DNA of 64,000 nucleotides from Streptomyces sp. NBC_00459 (lineage in GTDB: Bacteria; Actinomycetota; Actinomycetes; Streptomycetales; Streptomycetaceae). Numbering within the stretch: position 1 is the first letter of the stretch; each line of letters begins with the position of its first letter. The position numbers and the translations under genes are program-made. The notes below the pieces were generated by a model. That model saw only the letters and a list, made by a program, of their open reading frames with translations, did no database searches and was not told where the DNA came from. The stretch is taken from contig NZ_CP107903.1 of assembly GCF_036013955.1 (NCBI RefSeq), forward strand, positions 1,736,001 to 1,800,000. Reading direction: 5' to 3'. Below are positions 1 to 8,306 of this stretch, piece by piece.

Positions 1-668
1 TCGTCGTACTTGAAGGCGATCTCGTGCTGTCCCGGATTGCACTCGCCCTTGGCGGACTCGACGATCAGCCCGGCGGCCGTCATCTCGTTCCGGATGCGGC
101 GCAGCAACGGCTCGATGCGGCCGGTGCCGAGGACCGAGTAGTCGATGTTGTACTGGTTGGCCGGGGTCAGCCCGCGGTAGTTGGCGTCCCAGGCCTGCTC
201 GTAGGTGTCCTTGAAGACGATGAACTCGAGCTCCGTGCCGACCTTCGCGGTGAACCCGTGCTCGGCGAGCCGGTCCAGCTGACGGCGGAGGACCTGGCGG
301 GGTGCGGCGACGACCGGGGAGCCGTCGTTCCAGGCGAGGTCGGCGACGAGGAACGCCGTACCGGCGTTCCAGGGCAGGCGGCGGAGCGTGGACAGGTCCG
401 GGTGCATGGCGAAGTCGCCGTATCCCCGCTCCCATGAGGACATCTCGTAGCCGTCGACGGTGTTCATCTCGGTGTCGACGGCGAGGAGGTAGTTGCAGCC
501 TTCGGTGCCGTGCTCCAGGACGTCGTCGAGGAAGAAGCGGGCGGCGAACCGCTTGCCCTGAAGTCGCCCTTGCATGTCGGGAAAGGCCAGGACGACAGTG
601 TCGATCTCTCCGCTCGCGACGAGGGCGTGCAGCTCCTCGACGCTCAACGGGGGTGTGCGGTCTGCCAC
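1..668 (-). CDS. glnA4: Glutamine synthetase-like gamma-glutamylation enzyme (GlnA4-type), 3' end missing
   Basis: Only the first 222 codons are present; the rest lies beyond the left edge. The start is GTG at 668, preceded by an AAGGAG ribosome site. The visible part has the GS beta-grasp entry (FPDMQGRLQGKR), the LDTEM-like stretch VDTEMNTVDGYEM and the first active-site glutamate strand (KVGTELEFIVF). It ends near KGECNPGQHEIAFKYD, where the family carries further metal and substrate ligands. The protein belongs to the GS superfamily but looks like the non-canonical Streptomyces paralogue. From memory, GlnA4 (SCO1613) glutamylates ethanolamine rather than ammonia. The adjacent GntR regulator and gamma-glutamyl hydrolase fit an amine gamma-glutamylation pathway. 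The exact substrate is inferred from synteny. Confidence 0.85.
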   Translation of the reverse strand, partial: MADRTPPLSVEELHALVASGEIDTVVLAFPDMQGRLQGKRFAARFFLDDVLEHGTEGCNYLLAVDTEMNTVDGYEMSSWERGYGDFAMHPDLSTLRRLPWNAGTAFLVADLAWNDGSPVVAAPRQVLRRQLDRLAEHGFTAKVGTELEFIVFKDTYEQAWDANYRGLTPANQYNIDYSVLGTGRIEPLLRRIRNEMTAAGLIVESAKGECNPGQHEIAFKYD

Positions 669-763
669 GGGAAAGCTCCTTCGGCTTCTGCGCGCTTTTT
701 CGGCCGGGCCGGAAGCCATAAGGTATTGCGGAGAACCATTGCTTGGGAAGGGGGCACAGCGAG

Positions 764-1498
764 ATGTCGCTGGACGCGGAGGGCGGCTTGGAGGACCGGT
801 TGACGCCGGTACTGCGGCCCGTGCGGGCGGGCAACGGGTTCGAGGAGGCGCTGGAACAGATCCTCCAGGTCGTACGACTGGGCCTGGTACCGGGCGGTGA
901 GCGGCTCCCGGCGGAGCGCGAACTCGCGGAGCGGCTCGGGATCAGCCGGGTGACACTGCGCGAGGTGCTGAAGGTGCTCCAGGACCAGGGGCTCGTGGAG
1001 TCGCGGCGCGGCCGGTACGGCGGCACGTTCGTACTCCCCCGGGACGGCGCGGGCGGCGAGGTCGAGTTGCGGCGCCGGATCAGCGCGGTCGACATCGAGG
1101 ACGTTCTTCGCTTCCGGGAGGTGCTGGAGGTGGGTGCGGCGGGCCTGTGCGCGCAGCACGGGCTGTCTCCCGAGCAGACGGCCCGGCTGCGGGAGGCGCT
1201 GGCGCGCACCCAGGACGCGCCGCTGCCGGACTACCGCCGCCTGGACACCCTCCTCCACCTCACGCTGTCCGAGCTGTGCGGCTCACCGACGCTGACCTCG
1301 CAGTACGCGGCGGTACGGGCGACGGTGAACGACCTGCTGGACTGCATCCCGCTGTTGGTACGCAATCTGGAGCACTCGCAGCGGCAGCACGCGGCGCTGG
1401 TGGACGCGGTGCTCGACGGGGACGCTGACGGGGCGCGGGAGATGATGCGGGAGCACTGCTCGGGGACGGCGGCGCTGTTGCGGGGGTTCCTGGCGTGA
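764..1498 (+). CDS. GntR/FadR-family transcriptional regulator
   Basis: 244 residues. The N-terminal winged helix spans about residues 20-85 (ERLPAERELAERLGISRVTL, then LKVLQDQGLVESRRGRYGGT). It is followed by an all-helical FCD ligand-binding domain, so this is a FadR-type GntR protein. I place the start at ATG 764, with the purine-rich run AAGGGGG at 748-754 at good spacing; a TTG at 743 in the same frame would overlap that ribosome site. The gene is divergent from the glutamine synthetase-like gene and 105 bp upstream of the gamma-glutamyl hydrolase. It is therefore the obvious local regulator of this amine-utilisation set, probably sensing an amine or a gamma-glutamyl intermediate through the FCD pocket. 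The ligand is not evident from sequence. Confidence 0.88.
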   Translation: MSLDAEGGLEDRLTPVLRPVRAGNGFEEALEQILQVVRLGLVPGGERLPAERELAERLGISRVTLREVLKVLQDQGLVESRRGRYGGTFVLPRDGAGGEVELRRRISAVDIEDVLRFREVLEVGAAGLCAQHGLSPEQTARLREALARTQDAPLPDYRRLDTLLHLTLSELCGSPTLTSQYAAVRATVNDLLDCIPLLVRNLEHSQRQHAALVDAVLDGDADGAREMMREHCSGTAALLRGFLA

Positions 1499-1603
1499 CC
1501 CGGGTGGGACATGGGTTGCCACCCGGAACGAAGGTCGGCAAAGGTATGGCTGTACGCCATTGAAAGCCGCACCGATTGCCCGCTGGATGCCAGGGAGACC
1601 CTC

Positions 1604-2305
1604 GTGACCACGACCGGACGACGACCGCTCATCGGCGTCAGCACATACCTGGACTCCAGGACGCGCTGGGGTGCGTGGGAGCTGCCCGCGGCGCTGCTGC
1701 CGGCCGGGTATCCGCGGCTCGTGCAGCGGGCCGGGGGCATCGCCGCGATGCTCCCGCCGGACGACCCGGCCCACGCCGCCGCGACGGTCGCCCGGCTCGA
1801 CGGTGTCGTGATCGCGGGCGGTCCCGATGTCGATCCCGCCCGGTACGGCGAGGAACGCGACCCGCGTACGGGCCCGCCCGCCGAGGAGCGGGACGCGTGG
1901 GAACTGGCCCTGATCGAGGCGGCGCTGGCGACCGGCACCCCGTTGCTGGGCATCTGCCGGGGCATGCAGCTGCTGAACGTCGCCCTGGGCGGCACGCTGA
2001 TCCAGCACATCGACGGCCACGCGGAGACACCTGGCGTCTTCGGCCACCACACCGTGAAGCCGGTACCGGGCTCGCGGTACGAGGAGGCGGTACCCGAGGA
2101 GACGTCCGTACCGACGTTCCACCACCAGGCGGTGGACCGCCTGGGAAGAGGTCTGGTCCCCTCGGCGTACGCGGCGGACGGAACGGTGGAGGCGGTGGAG
2201 GCAGAGGGTTCCGAGTGGGTACTGGGGGTGCAGTGGCATCCGGAGATGGGCGAGGACGTGAGGGTGATGGAGGCGTTGGTGGCTTTCAGCCGGTCCGGCA
2301 CTTGA
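1604..2305 (+). CDS. Class I glutamine amidotransferase, gamma-glutamyl-GABA hydrolase (PuuD-like)
   Basis: 233 residues, a single class I GATase (peptidase C26) domain of normal PuuD length. The nucleophile elbow is GICRGMQ with Cys118, and the other triad residues are His212 and Glu214 in GVQWHPE. The start is GTG 1604 with AGGGAGA upstream; the open frame extends further 5' but that part lacks family similarity. The enzyme would release an amine-derived acid from its gamma-glutamyl conjugate, complementing the gamma-glutamyl ligase at the left edge. The last six codons and the TGA fall inside a fragment that resembles the head of the dispersed repeat at 2324-2428, so the present C-terminus may be repeat-derived. 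Confidence 0.87.
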   Translation: MTTTGRRPLIGVSTYLDSRTRWGAWELPAALLPAGYPRLVQRAGGIAAMLPPDDPAHAAATVARLDGVVIAGGPDVDPARYGEERDPRTGPPAEERDAWELALIEAALATGTPLLGICRGMQLLNVALGGTLIQHIDGHAETPGVFGHHTVKPVPGSRYEEAVPEETSVPTFHHQAVDRLGRGLVPSAYAADGTVEAVEAEGSEWVLGVQWHPEMGEDVRVMEALVAFSRSGT

Positions 2306-2323
2306 GGACACGGCACGCACCCC

Positions 2324-2428
2324 CAGCCCGTCCGGCGTTTGAGGACAAGGCCCCTTCAGGGCCGGAGGGGGGTCTGGGGGCGCAGCCCCCAGGAACGGGA
2401 TGGGACGGGTAGGGGCGGCGGGGGCGAA
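2324..2428 (+). repeat. Dispersed Streptomyces hairpin repeat, copy A
   Basis: A 105-bp element starting CAGCCCGTCCGGCGTTTGAG and ending in a GGGTAGGGGCGGCGGGGGCGA-like tail. A near-identical copy lies at 30538-30643. It contains two stem-loops, GGCCC/GGGCC around CTTCA and CTGGGGGC/GCCCCCAG around GCA. It sits between the convergent gamma-glutamyl hydrolase and LysR genes and could act as a bidirectional terminator. Confidence 0.85.
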
Positions 2429-2450
2429 GAACTCACCGCCCACCCACCCC

Positions 2451-3374
2451 TCACCCCCGCGTCAACCCCAGCAACTCCCGCGCCGGCCCCACCGGCCGAT
2501 GCCCCGTCGGCCACACCGCCCGCAGCTCCCGATCCAGCCGCACCCCGTCCAGCGGCACACACACCAACCGCCGCGTGGCCAACTCCTCCCCCACCGCCAG
2601 TTCACTGAGCACCGCGGGCCCCGCCCCACCCACCGCCGACGCCTTCACCGCGGTCGTCGACGACAGCTCGATCAGCGGACGCGCCAACCCGCCCAACGCG
2701 GTGTCGAGCACCTGCCGCGTGCCCGATCCCTCCTCCCGGAGGATCAACGGCGTCACCGCCAGCTCCTCCGCCCCCACCGGCTTCCGCCGCCGCGCCCACG
2801 GGTGCCCCGGCGCCGTCACCACGATCAGCCGGTCCTTCGCGACGACCACCGAGTCCAGCCCGCTCGGTACGCCCGTCCCCTCCACGAAGCCGATGTCGGC
2901 CTCGTCCGACAGGACCCGTTCGGCCACCGCAGCCGAGTTTCCCGCGAGCAGCGACACCGCCGTCTCGGGCCGCAGCGCGCGCAGCGCCAGCAGCCAGCCC
3001 GGCAGGAGGTACTCGGCGATCGTCATACTGGCCGCCACCCGCAGCCGGGAGTCACGTCGCGCACGCAGGGCCTGCGCCCCGGCGTCGAACGCCTCCGCCG
3101 CCTCCACGACCCGCCGAGCCCAGTCGGTGACGAGCACACCGGCGTCCGTGAGCCGGGAGCCGCGCGGCGAGCGGTCCACGAGGGCGACGCCCAGTTGGCG
3201 TTCCATCGACCGGATGCGGCTGCTGGCGGCCGGTTGCGTGACGCCCAGCTCCTGCGCCGCCCGCCCGAGACTGCCCAGCCGCGCCACGGCCAGCAGCAGC
3301 TCCATCGCCCCGAGGTCCGGAACCCGCCGCGCGACCCCCGACGACTGCACGGCCCTGCCTTCCACATCACCCAT
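2451..3374 (-). CDS. LysR-family transcriptional regulator
   Basis: 307 residues, typical LTTR length. The winged HTH is at about residues 20-80 (AAQELGVTQPAASSRIRSME, then ALVDRSPRGSRLTDAG). A two-lobed substrate-binding domain follows from about residue 105, starting SRLRVAASMTIAEYLLPGWL. The start is ATG 3374; its ribosome site is weak. The gene diverges from a TDT-family exporter across only 70 bp, the standard arrangement for an LTTR controlling its neighbour and itself from a shared operator. The effector is unknown. Because the TDT family handles C4-dicarboxylates or sulfite, one of those anions is a reasonable guess, but that is inference only. Confidence 0.9.
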   Translation of the reverse strand: MGDVEGRAVQSSGVARRVPDLGAMELLLAVARLGSLGRAAQELGVTQPAASSRIRSMERQLGVALVDRSPRGSRLTDAGVLVTDWARRVVEAAEAFDAGAQALRARRDSRLRVAASMTIAEYLLPGWLLALRALRPETAVSLLAGNSAAVAERVLSDEADIGFVEGTGVPSGLDSVVVAKDRLIVVTAPGHPWARRRKPVGAEELAVTPLILREEGSGTRQVLDTALGGLARPLIELSSTTAVKASAVGGAGPAVLSELAVGEELATRRLVCVPLDGVRLDRELRAVWPTGHRPVGPARELLGLTRG

Positions 3375-3444
3375 AGATCCAGCTTATGTCCTCATTCACC
3401 GGAACCCCCTGGTGACCGTCCGTCCCCGGCGCGACGGTGAGGGC

Positions 3445-4608
3445 ATGGCCACCGCAGCACCCGCCCTCACCCACCCGCTCCCCCGGCCCCGGCCCGCCCT
3501 CGTCCCCGACAGCCTCCGGCATCTCGGCCCCAACTGGTACGCCCCCGTGATGGGAACCGCCATCGTGGGTACCGCGGGCGCCGGTCTCCCCGGCGCGGAC
3601 GGCGTCCCCGGACTGCGTACCGTCTGCACGGCCGTGTGGACCCTCTCCCTCGCCCTCCTGCTCGCGCTTCTCTGCGCCCGCTCCCTGCACTGGGCCCACC
3701 ACCGCGACCAGGCCCGCGCCCACCTCCTCGACCCGGCGACCGCACCCTTCTACGGCTGCCTCGCCATGGCCCTGACGGCCGTCGGCGGCGGCGCCCTCGT
3801 CGTCGGCCGGGACTGGATCGGCCTCCCGGCCGCCCTCGCCCTGGACGCGGTCCTGTTCACCGCGGGGACGGTTGTCGGACTCGTCGCCGCCGTCGCCGTC
3901 CCGTACCTGCTGGTCGTACGCCGCGGGACGCCCAGCCCCGTATGGCTGCTCCCCGTCGTCGCGCCCATGGTGTCCGCGGCACTCGGTCCGCTTCTCGTCC
4001 CCCATCTCCCGCCGGGTCAGGGGCAGCGGACGCTTCTGTTGGCCTGCCTGGCCATGTTCGGCCTGAGTCTGCTGGCGACCCTCGTGGTGCTGCCGGTGGT
4101 CTTCGGGCGCCTCGTGACGACGGGTTCGCTCTCGCTCCCGCTCGCTCTCACCCCCACCCTGTTCCTGGCCCTGGGCCCGCTCGGCCAGTCCACCACCGCC
4201 GTCGGCAACTTCGCCGACCTCGCCCCCGACGTCGTACCCGTCCCGCGTTCCGCCGCCGCTGCCGCCGCCGTCCTCTACGGCGTGCCCGTCATGGGCTTCG
4301 CCCTGCTGTGGCTCGGCCTCGCCGGTGCGCTGGTGCTGCGCGCCCGGCGCCGGGGCATGGGCTTCACGATGACGTGGTGGGCCTTCACCTTCCCGGTGGG
4401 CACCTGTGTCACCGGTGCGGAGAGTCTCGGCCGGCACACCGGGCTCGCCGCCTTCCACGTCCTGGCCGTCGCCCTGTACGCGCTGCTCGTCGCCGCCTGG
4501 GCCGGCGCCGCCACCCGTACCGTCCGGGGTCTGGTCAGCGGTGAGCTGCTCGCAGGGCCTCGCCCAGTACGCGTGGCGCCTCTGCCAGTGACGGCCCGTA
4601 CCAGGTGA
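3445..4608 (+). CDS. TDT-family (tellurite-resistance/dicarboxylate/sulfite) membrane transporter
   Basis: 387 residues with about ten hydrophobic segments. It has the family hallmark near the N-terminus, LGPNWYAPVMGTAIVGTAGA, and later LALGPLGQSTTAVGNF, so it is a voltage-dependent anion channel/TDT permease. Known relatives export sulfite (Ssu1) or transport malate (Mae1). The start is ATG 3445; the frame is open far upstream, but only through sequence antisense to the LysR gene. It is divergently paired with that LysR gene, which probably controls it. Its last 74 bp overlap the 3' end of the convergent metal-receptor gene. The substrate cannot be called from sequence. Confidence 0.85.
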   Translation: MATAAPALTHPLPRPRPALVPDSLRHLGPNWYAPVMGTAIVGTAGAGLPGADGVPGLRTVCTAVWTLSLALLLALLCARSLHWAHHRDQARAHLLDPATAPFYGCLAMALTAVGGGALVVGRDWIGLPAALALDAVLFTAGTVVGLVAAVAVPYLLVVRRGTPSPVWLLPVVAPMVSAALGPLLVPHLPPGQGQRTLLLACLAMFGLSLLATLVVLPVVFGRLVTTGSLSLPLALTPTLFLALGPLGQSTTAVGNFADLAPDVVPVPRSAAAAAAVLYGVPVMGFALLWLGLAGALVLRARRRGMGFTMTWWAFTFPVGTCVTGAESLGRHTGLAAFHVLAVALYALLVAAWAGAATRTVRGLVSGELLAGPRPVRVAPLPVTARTR

Positions 4609-5278
4609 GATGGCGCCCGCTGACGAGCGCGCAGGGCAGCCCCTCGAACTCCTCGGGACCGTCCTCGGCCGTGAAACGGTACGGCTCGTCCGGCAGCACG
4701 ACCATCCCGCCGCGGGCGGCGACTCGCAGTTCCTCGACCGGTACCCGCGGATAGCGTTCGCTGTGGCCCGCGTACGCGTTGTCGACGCCCAGCCGCGCCA
4801 GGAGGTCACCCGCGAAGGTGTCCCGCCCGAGCACCATCCAGGGGCGCCGCCAGATCGGCACGACAGCGGTCGTACGGCCGTCGGCGGCCGTCCGCCACCA
4901 TCGCTCCGGCGTCGCCCATGCCGTCTCCGCCTCGTCCAGCCACCGGGGGCGCGATCCCGCGCCGCACGCCGTCACCACCCGCTCCAGTTCGCGGAACGCC
5001 TGCGGCACGTCCCGCACTTCGGTGAGCAGCACCTCGACGCCCGCCGCGCGCAGGGCGGCGAGGTCCGGTTCGCGGTTCTCCTCCTCGTTGGCGACGACCA
5101 GGTCGGGCGCGAGTGAGACGATCCGCTCGACCTGGGGGTTCTTGGTGCCGCCGACGCGTACGACGCCGGCGCCGAGGTCCGCCGGGTGACTGCACCAGTC
5201 CGTGGCCCCGACCAGAACGCCGGGCACCGTGACCGCCACCGCCTCCGTCAGGGACGGCACCAGCGAGATCACTCTCAT
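4535..5278 (-). CDS. Helical-backbone metal receptor-like protein (BtuF/FecB fold), no signal peptide
   Basis: 247 residues. It starts directly with the fold's first strand, MRVISLVPSLTEAV, and continues through the characteristic RIVSLAPDLVVANEEENR and WRRPWMVLGRDTFAGDLLARLG. These match the periplasmic-binding-like domain of BtuF/FecB proteins. There is no signal peptide or lipobox, so the protein should be cytoplasmic, like many actinobacterial stand-alone members. Its role (metal or cofactor sensing or salvage) is not established. The start is ATG 5278 with GAGAG upstream. No ABC permease genes are adjacent. The gene is convergent with, and overlaps, the TDT transporter gene by 74 bp. Confidence 0.8.
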   Translation of the reverse strand: MRVISLVPSLTEAVAVTVPGVLVGATDWCSHPADLGAGVVRVGGTKNPQVERIVSLAPDLVVANEEENREPDLAALRAAGVEVLLTEVRDVPQAFRELERVVTACGAGSRPRWLDEAETAWATPERWWRTAADGRTTAVVPIWRRPWMVLGRDTFAGDLLARLGVDNAYAGHSERYPRVPVEELRVAARGGMVVLPDEPYRFTAEDGPEEFEGLPCALVSGRHLTWYGPSLAEAPRVLGEALRAAHR

Positions 5279-5431
5279 GGTCGTGCTCTCCAACTGCCGA
5301 TCAGCGGATACGAGTTGACGGCGAAGGCCGGGTCGTGGAGCAGCCGCGGGAATTCGTACAGGGCGTTTCGGCACCCTGGCGGCTCAGGCACCGGGACGCT
5401 CAGGTACCGGACAACTCAGGCACCGGACAAC

Positions 5432-6001
5432 TCAGCGCCGCCCGTCCTGCACCGCCTCGATGTGTTCGGCCACCGCCACCACGATCACCCGGGTGTCCGG
5501 CACCGTAGCCCGCCAGCGGTGCCGCACCCCGCCCGTCAGGTACAGCGTGTCGCCGCGGCCGAGCCGGTGTGCGCGGCCCTCCGCCTCGATCTCGACGGCG
5601 CCGTCGGCGACGTACATCAACTCGTCGTTGCGGTGCTGGAACTCGCGGCCGGCGTCGTGGTCGCCGGTGAACTCCATGGCGTGCAGCTGCTGGTGGCCGC
5701 GGACGAGGGAGCGCACCCGGGGCTCGTCGGGGGCGGGTTCCAGGGCGTCCGCGCGGACGACGTCCACGCTGCACGCCGGGTCGGCCGCCGCGAGGAGTTC
5801 GACAGCGGTGGTACGCAGGGCGTCGGCGACCTTCTCCAGGGAGCTGCGGCTGGGCCGCGCCCGCTCGTTCTCGATCTGGCTCAGGAAGGGAACCGACAGG
5901 CCGCTGCGTTCGGCCACGACGGCGAGGGTGAGCTCCAGCGCCCGGCGCCGCCGCCGGACGGCCGCGCCCACCCGCAGGGGCTGTTCTTTGTGGTCGCCCA
6001 T
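5432..6001 (-). CDS. XRE-family regulator with C-terminal cupin
   Basis: 189 residues. The HTH_3 domain is at about residues 10-65 (LTLAVVAERSGLSVPFLSQI, then ENERARPSRSSLEKVADALR). A cupin_2 barrel covers about 100-185 (HRNDELMYVADGAVEIEAEG, then DTLYLTGGVRHRW). This is the architecture of small-molecule-responsive regulators such as PuuR. The start is ATG 6001 with GGAG six bases upstream. A PuuR-like protein near a gamma-glutamyl ligase/hydrolase pair is suggestive, but it lies 3 kb away with other genes between, so the link is weak. The ligand is unknown. Confidence 0.86.
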   Translation of the reverse strand: MGDHKEQPLRVGAAVRRRRRALELTLAVVAERSGLSVPFLSQIENERARPSRSSLEKVADALRTTAVELLAAADPACSVDVVRADALEPAPDEPRVRSLVRGHQQLHAMEFTGDHDAGREFQHRNDELMYVADGAVEIEAEGRAHRLGRGDTLYLTGGVRHRWRATVPDTRVIVVAVAEHIEAVQDGRR

Positions 6002-6390
6002 AGCTCCGGCTCCCTCCTCGGCTCGTCGTCGCGTCCCGGTGGTGCACGTCCCATCACAGCGCATCGCGCCGCGTGTTCGGTGGCTGTTCGCCGGATCGTC
6101 CCCGAACCATGCACGACGCGTTCCCTGATGACTTCCTTGCACCCTACGCATGTTCGTCAAACCGTTTCACGCGCCCGTCACATCGGTGTCGCCCCCCGTC
6201 GGGCAGGACCCTCACGGTTCACGCCAGTGGAGGGGCCGCCGAGCCCCTCCCGGTACCCCTCCACGCGCACGGGCGACGGACCTGACCAGCGGGACCCGCC
6301 GACGGGGCGGAAGAGCCAGGTGATGGCCTAGCGCTCCGTGGTTGGCCGGATCCCTCTCGTACGCGGAACGTGTCCGTCCGGGAACGCGCC
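6002..6390. other. Gene-free interval upstream of the XRE-cupin gene
   Basis: I find no credible coding frame. The left part must hold the XRE-cupin promoter. An inverted repeat with 9-bp perfect arms (GTGGAGGGG/CCCCTCCAC, 6227-6264) encloses a smaller GGGGC/GCCCC stem. Nothing else is recognisable. Confidence 0.5.
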
Positions 6391-6452
6391 GAGGGGTGGG
6401 CCGCACCGAGACACCCGCACGCGCGCGTGCCTCCCGGTTCGACCCACCCCTC
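6391..6452 (-). terminator. Large stem-loop downstream of the betaine ABC operon
   Basis: Perfect 10-bp arms GAGGGGTGGG/CCCACCCCTC (6391-6400, 6443-6452) enclose the 14-bp palindrome GCACGCGCGCGTGC (6417-6430). It lies just after the stop of the permease-binding protein gene on the minus strand. There is no T-tract, as is usual for Streptomyces terminators. Confidence 0.55.
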
Positions 6453-6467
6453 CTGAGAGCGGCTCCC

Positions 6468-8306
6468 TCAGTTGTTGGATACCCCGTTCGCGCCGCTCTT
6501 CCCCCCGGAATCGCCCGCCGGTGCCCATTTCTCGGCGAGCCCGGGGTTCGCCTTCAGCCAGGCCCGGACGGCGTCCTGCTCCCCGCCCTTGCCCGCCTGC
6601 TGGATGCGCGCCTCCAGACCGGTGAGCTGCTTCTCCGTCATGGAGAAGTTCTTCAGCCAGCCGCCGACCTCGGGGTTGTCCTCGGCGAAGCCCTTGCGGG
6701 CGAGTGTGTGCACGCCGTCGCCCTTGCCCCAGGCGCCCTTCGGGTCCTTGAGCTTCTTCAGGTCGTAGTCGCTGTACGCCCAGTGCGGCGACCAGAGGGT
6801 GACGGCGATCGGTTCCTTCTTGGCGTACGCGCGCTTGAGTTCGGCGAGCATCGCCGGGGTGGAGCCGTCGACGACCTCGTACTCGCCGTCGAGGCCGTAC
6901 GCCCCCAGGACCTTGTCCTTGAGGAGGCCCATCATCCCGGCGCTCGGTTCGATGCCGACGATCCGGCCCTTGAACTTCGACGACTGTCCCTTGAGGTCGG
7001 CGAGCGAGTCGACGCCCTTCACGTACGAGGGGACGGTCAGCTCCAGGGAGGTGGGGCCGTACCACTTGCCCAGGTCCTCCAGCCGGTCGCCGTACTTCTT
7101 CCAGTACTCGGCGTGGGTGACGGGCAGCCAGGAGTCCGTCTGGAAGTCGATCTGGCCGGTGGCCAGGCCCGTGTACAGCGGGCCGGCCGCGTACTGGGTG
7201 GTCGTGACGTCGAAGCCGCGCTCCTCCAGGAGCTCCTTCCACAGGAACGTCGTGGCGATGCCCTCGTCCCAGGGGATGTAACCGATGGTGACCTTCTTGC
7301 CCTGGCCCACGTCCGTCCCGGTGGCCCGGGTGGTCTGCGCGGAGGAGCCGAAGACGCCGAGACCGCCGGCGACGAGCGCCAGGACGAGCACGCCGGCCAG
7401 CGCGACGACCGGGCTGGGGCGGTGGTTCCAGAGCTTCGGGGTGCCCGCGGTACGGGCCTTCGCGGCGGCGCGGCGGCCCAGCGGGGAGATCTGGGTGCCG
7501 AGGGCGCCGGTCATCCGGTCGAGGTAGATGGCGAGGACGACGATGCCGAGGCCCGCCTCGAAGCCGAGTCCGATGTCGAGCTGGCCGATGGCCTCGTTGA
7601 CGGCGCCGCCGAGCCCGCCGGTGCCGACCATCCCGGCGATGACGACCATGGACAGGCCGAGCATGATGACCTGGTTGACGCCCGCCATGATCGTCGGGAG
7701 CGCGAGCGGCAGCTGCACGCGCAGCAGTGTGTCGCGGGGCGGGGTGCCGAACGCCTCGGCGGCCTCGACGAGTTCGGCGTCGACCTGCCGGATGCCGAGT
7801 TCGGTCATGCGTACGCCGGGCGCGAGGGCGAAGATCAGGGTGGCGACGACGCCCGCGGGGACGCCCATGCCGAAGAACAGGATCGCCGGGATCAGCAGCA
7901 CCATCGACGGCATCGTCTGGAGCAGGTCCAGGACGGGCCGGACGACGGCGCTGACCGTCCTGGAGCGGGCCGCCCAGATGCCCAGCGGGATCGAGACCAC
8001 CAGGGCGATCAGGGTGGCGACGAGCACCAGGGCGAGCGTCGACATGGCTTTGTCCCACAGGGCCATGGAGTCGACGAGCGCGAATCCGGCGAAGGCGAGC
8101 ACGCCCGCGACCAGGCCGCGCAGCCACCAGGCGGCCACCGCGAGGATGCCTGCCAGGAGGAGGGGCTCGGGGGCGGTGAGCACCCCGTCGATGCCGTCGT
8201 ACAGGCCCTCCACGACCGTCTTGATCGCGTCGAAGAGCCAGGACATGTGGTCGACGAGCCAGCTGACGCCGTCGTCGACCCAGTCGCCGAGCTGGAGCCT
8301 AGGCAC
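6468..8306 (-). CDS. Glycine betaine/proline ABC transporter, permease fused to substrate-binding domain
   Basis: 612 residues. The N-terminal half (about 1-285) is a ProW/OpuAB-type permease with the EAA-like loop DAELVEAAEAFGTPPRDTLL and six or so membrane spans. A further hydrophobic segment at about 310-332 then tethers a C-terminal OpuAC-type binding domain (VTIGYIPWDEGIATTFLWKE through GGWLKNFSMTEKQLTGLE). The fused binding domain would be displayed outside, as in lactococcal OpuA. The GTG start at 8306 overlaps the ATPase stop by 8 bp (8299-8306), so the two are translationally coupled. The cargo is most likely a quaternary-amine osmoprotectant; tryptophans that could form an aromatic cage are present but not assigned. 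Confidence 0.9.
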   Translation of the reverse strand: MPRLQLGDWVDDGVSWLVDHMSWLFDAIKTVVEGLYDGIDGVLTAPEPLLLAGILAVAAWWLRGLVAGVLAFAGFALVDSMALWDKAMSTLALVLVATLIALVVSIPLGIWAARSRTVSAVVRPVLDLLQTMPSMVLLIPAILFFGMGVPAGVVATLIFALAPGVRMTELGIRQVDAELVEAAEAFGTPPRDTLLRVQLPLALPTIMAGVNQVIMLGLSMVVIAGMVGTGGLGGAVNEAIGQLDIGLGFEAGLGIVVLAIYLDRMTGALGTQISPLGRRAAAKARTAGTPKLWNHRPSPVVALAGVLVLALVAGGLGVFGSSAQTTRATGTDVGQGKKVTIGYIPWDEGIATTFLWKELLEERGFDVTTTQYAAGPLYTGLATGQIDFQTDSWLPVTHAEYWKKYGDRLEDLGKWYGPTSLELTVPSYVKGVDSLADLKGQSSKFKGRIVGIEPSAGMMGLLKDKVLGAYGLDGEYEVVDGSTPAMLAELKRAYAKKEPIAVTLWSPHWAYSDYDLKKLKDPKGAWGKGDGVHTLARKGFAEDNPEVGGWLKNFSMTEKQLTGLEARIQQAGKGGEQDAVRAWLKANPGLAEKWAPAGDSGGKSGANGVSNN

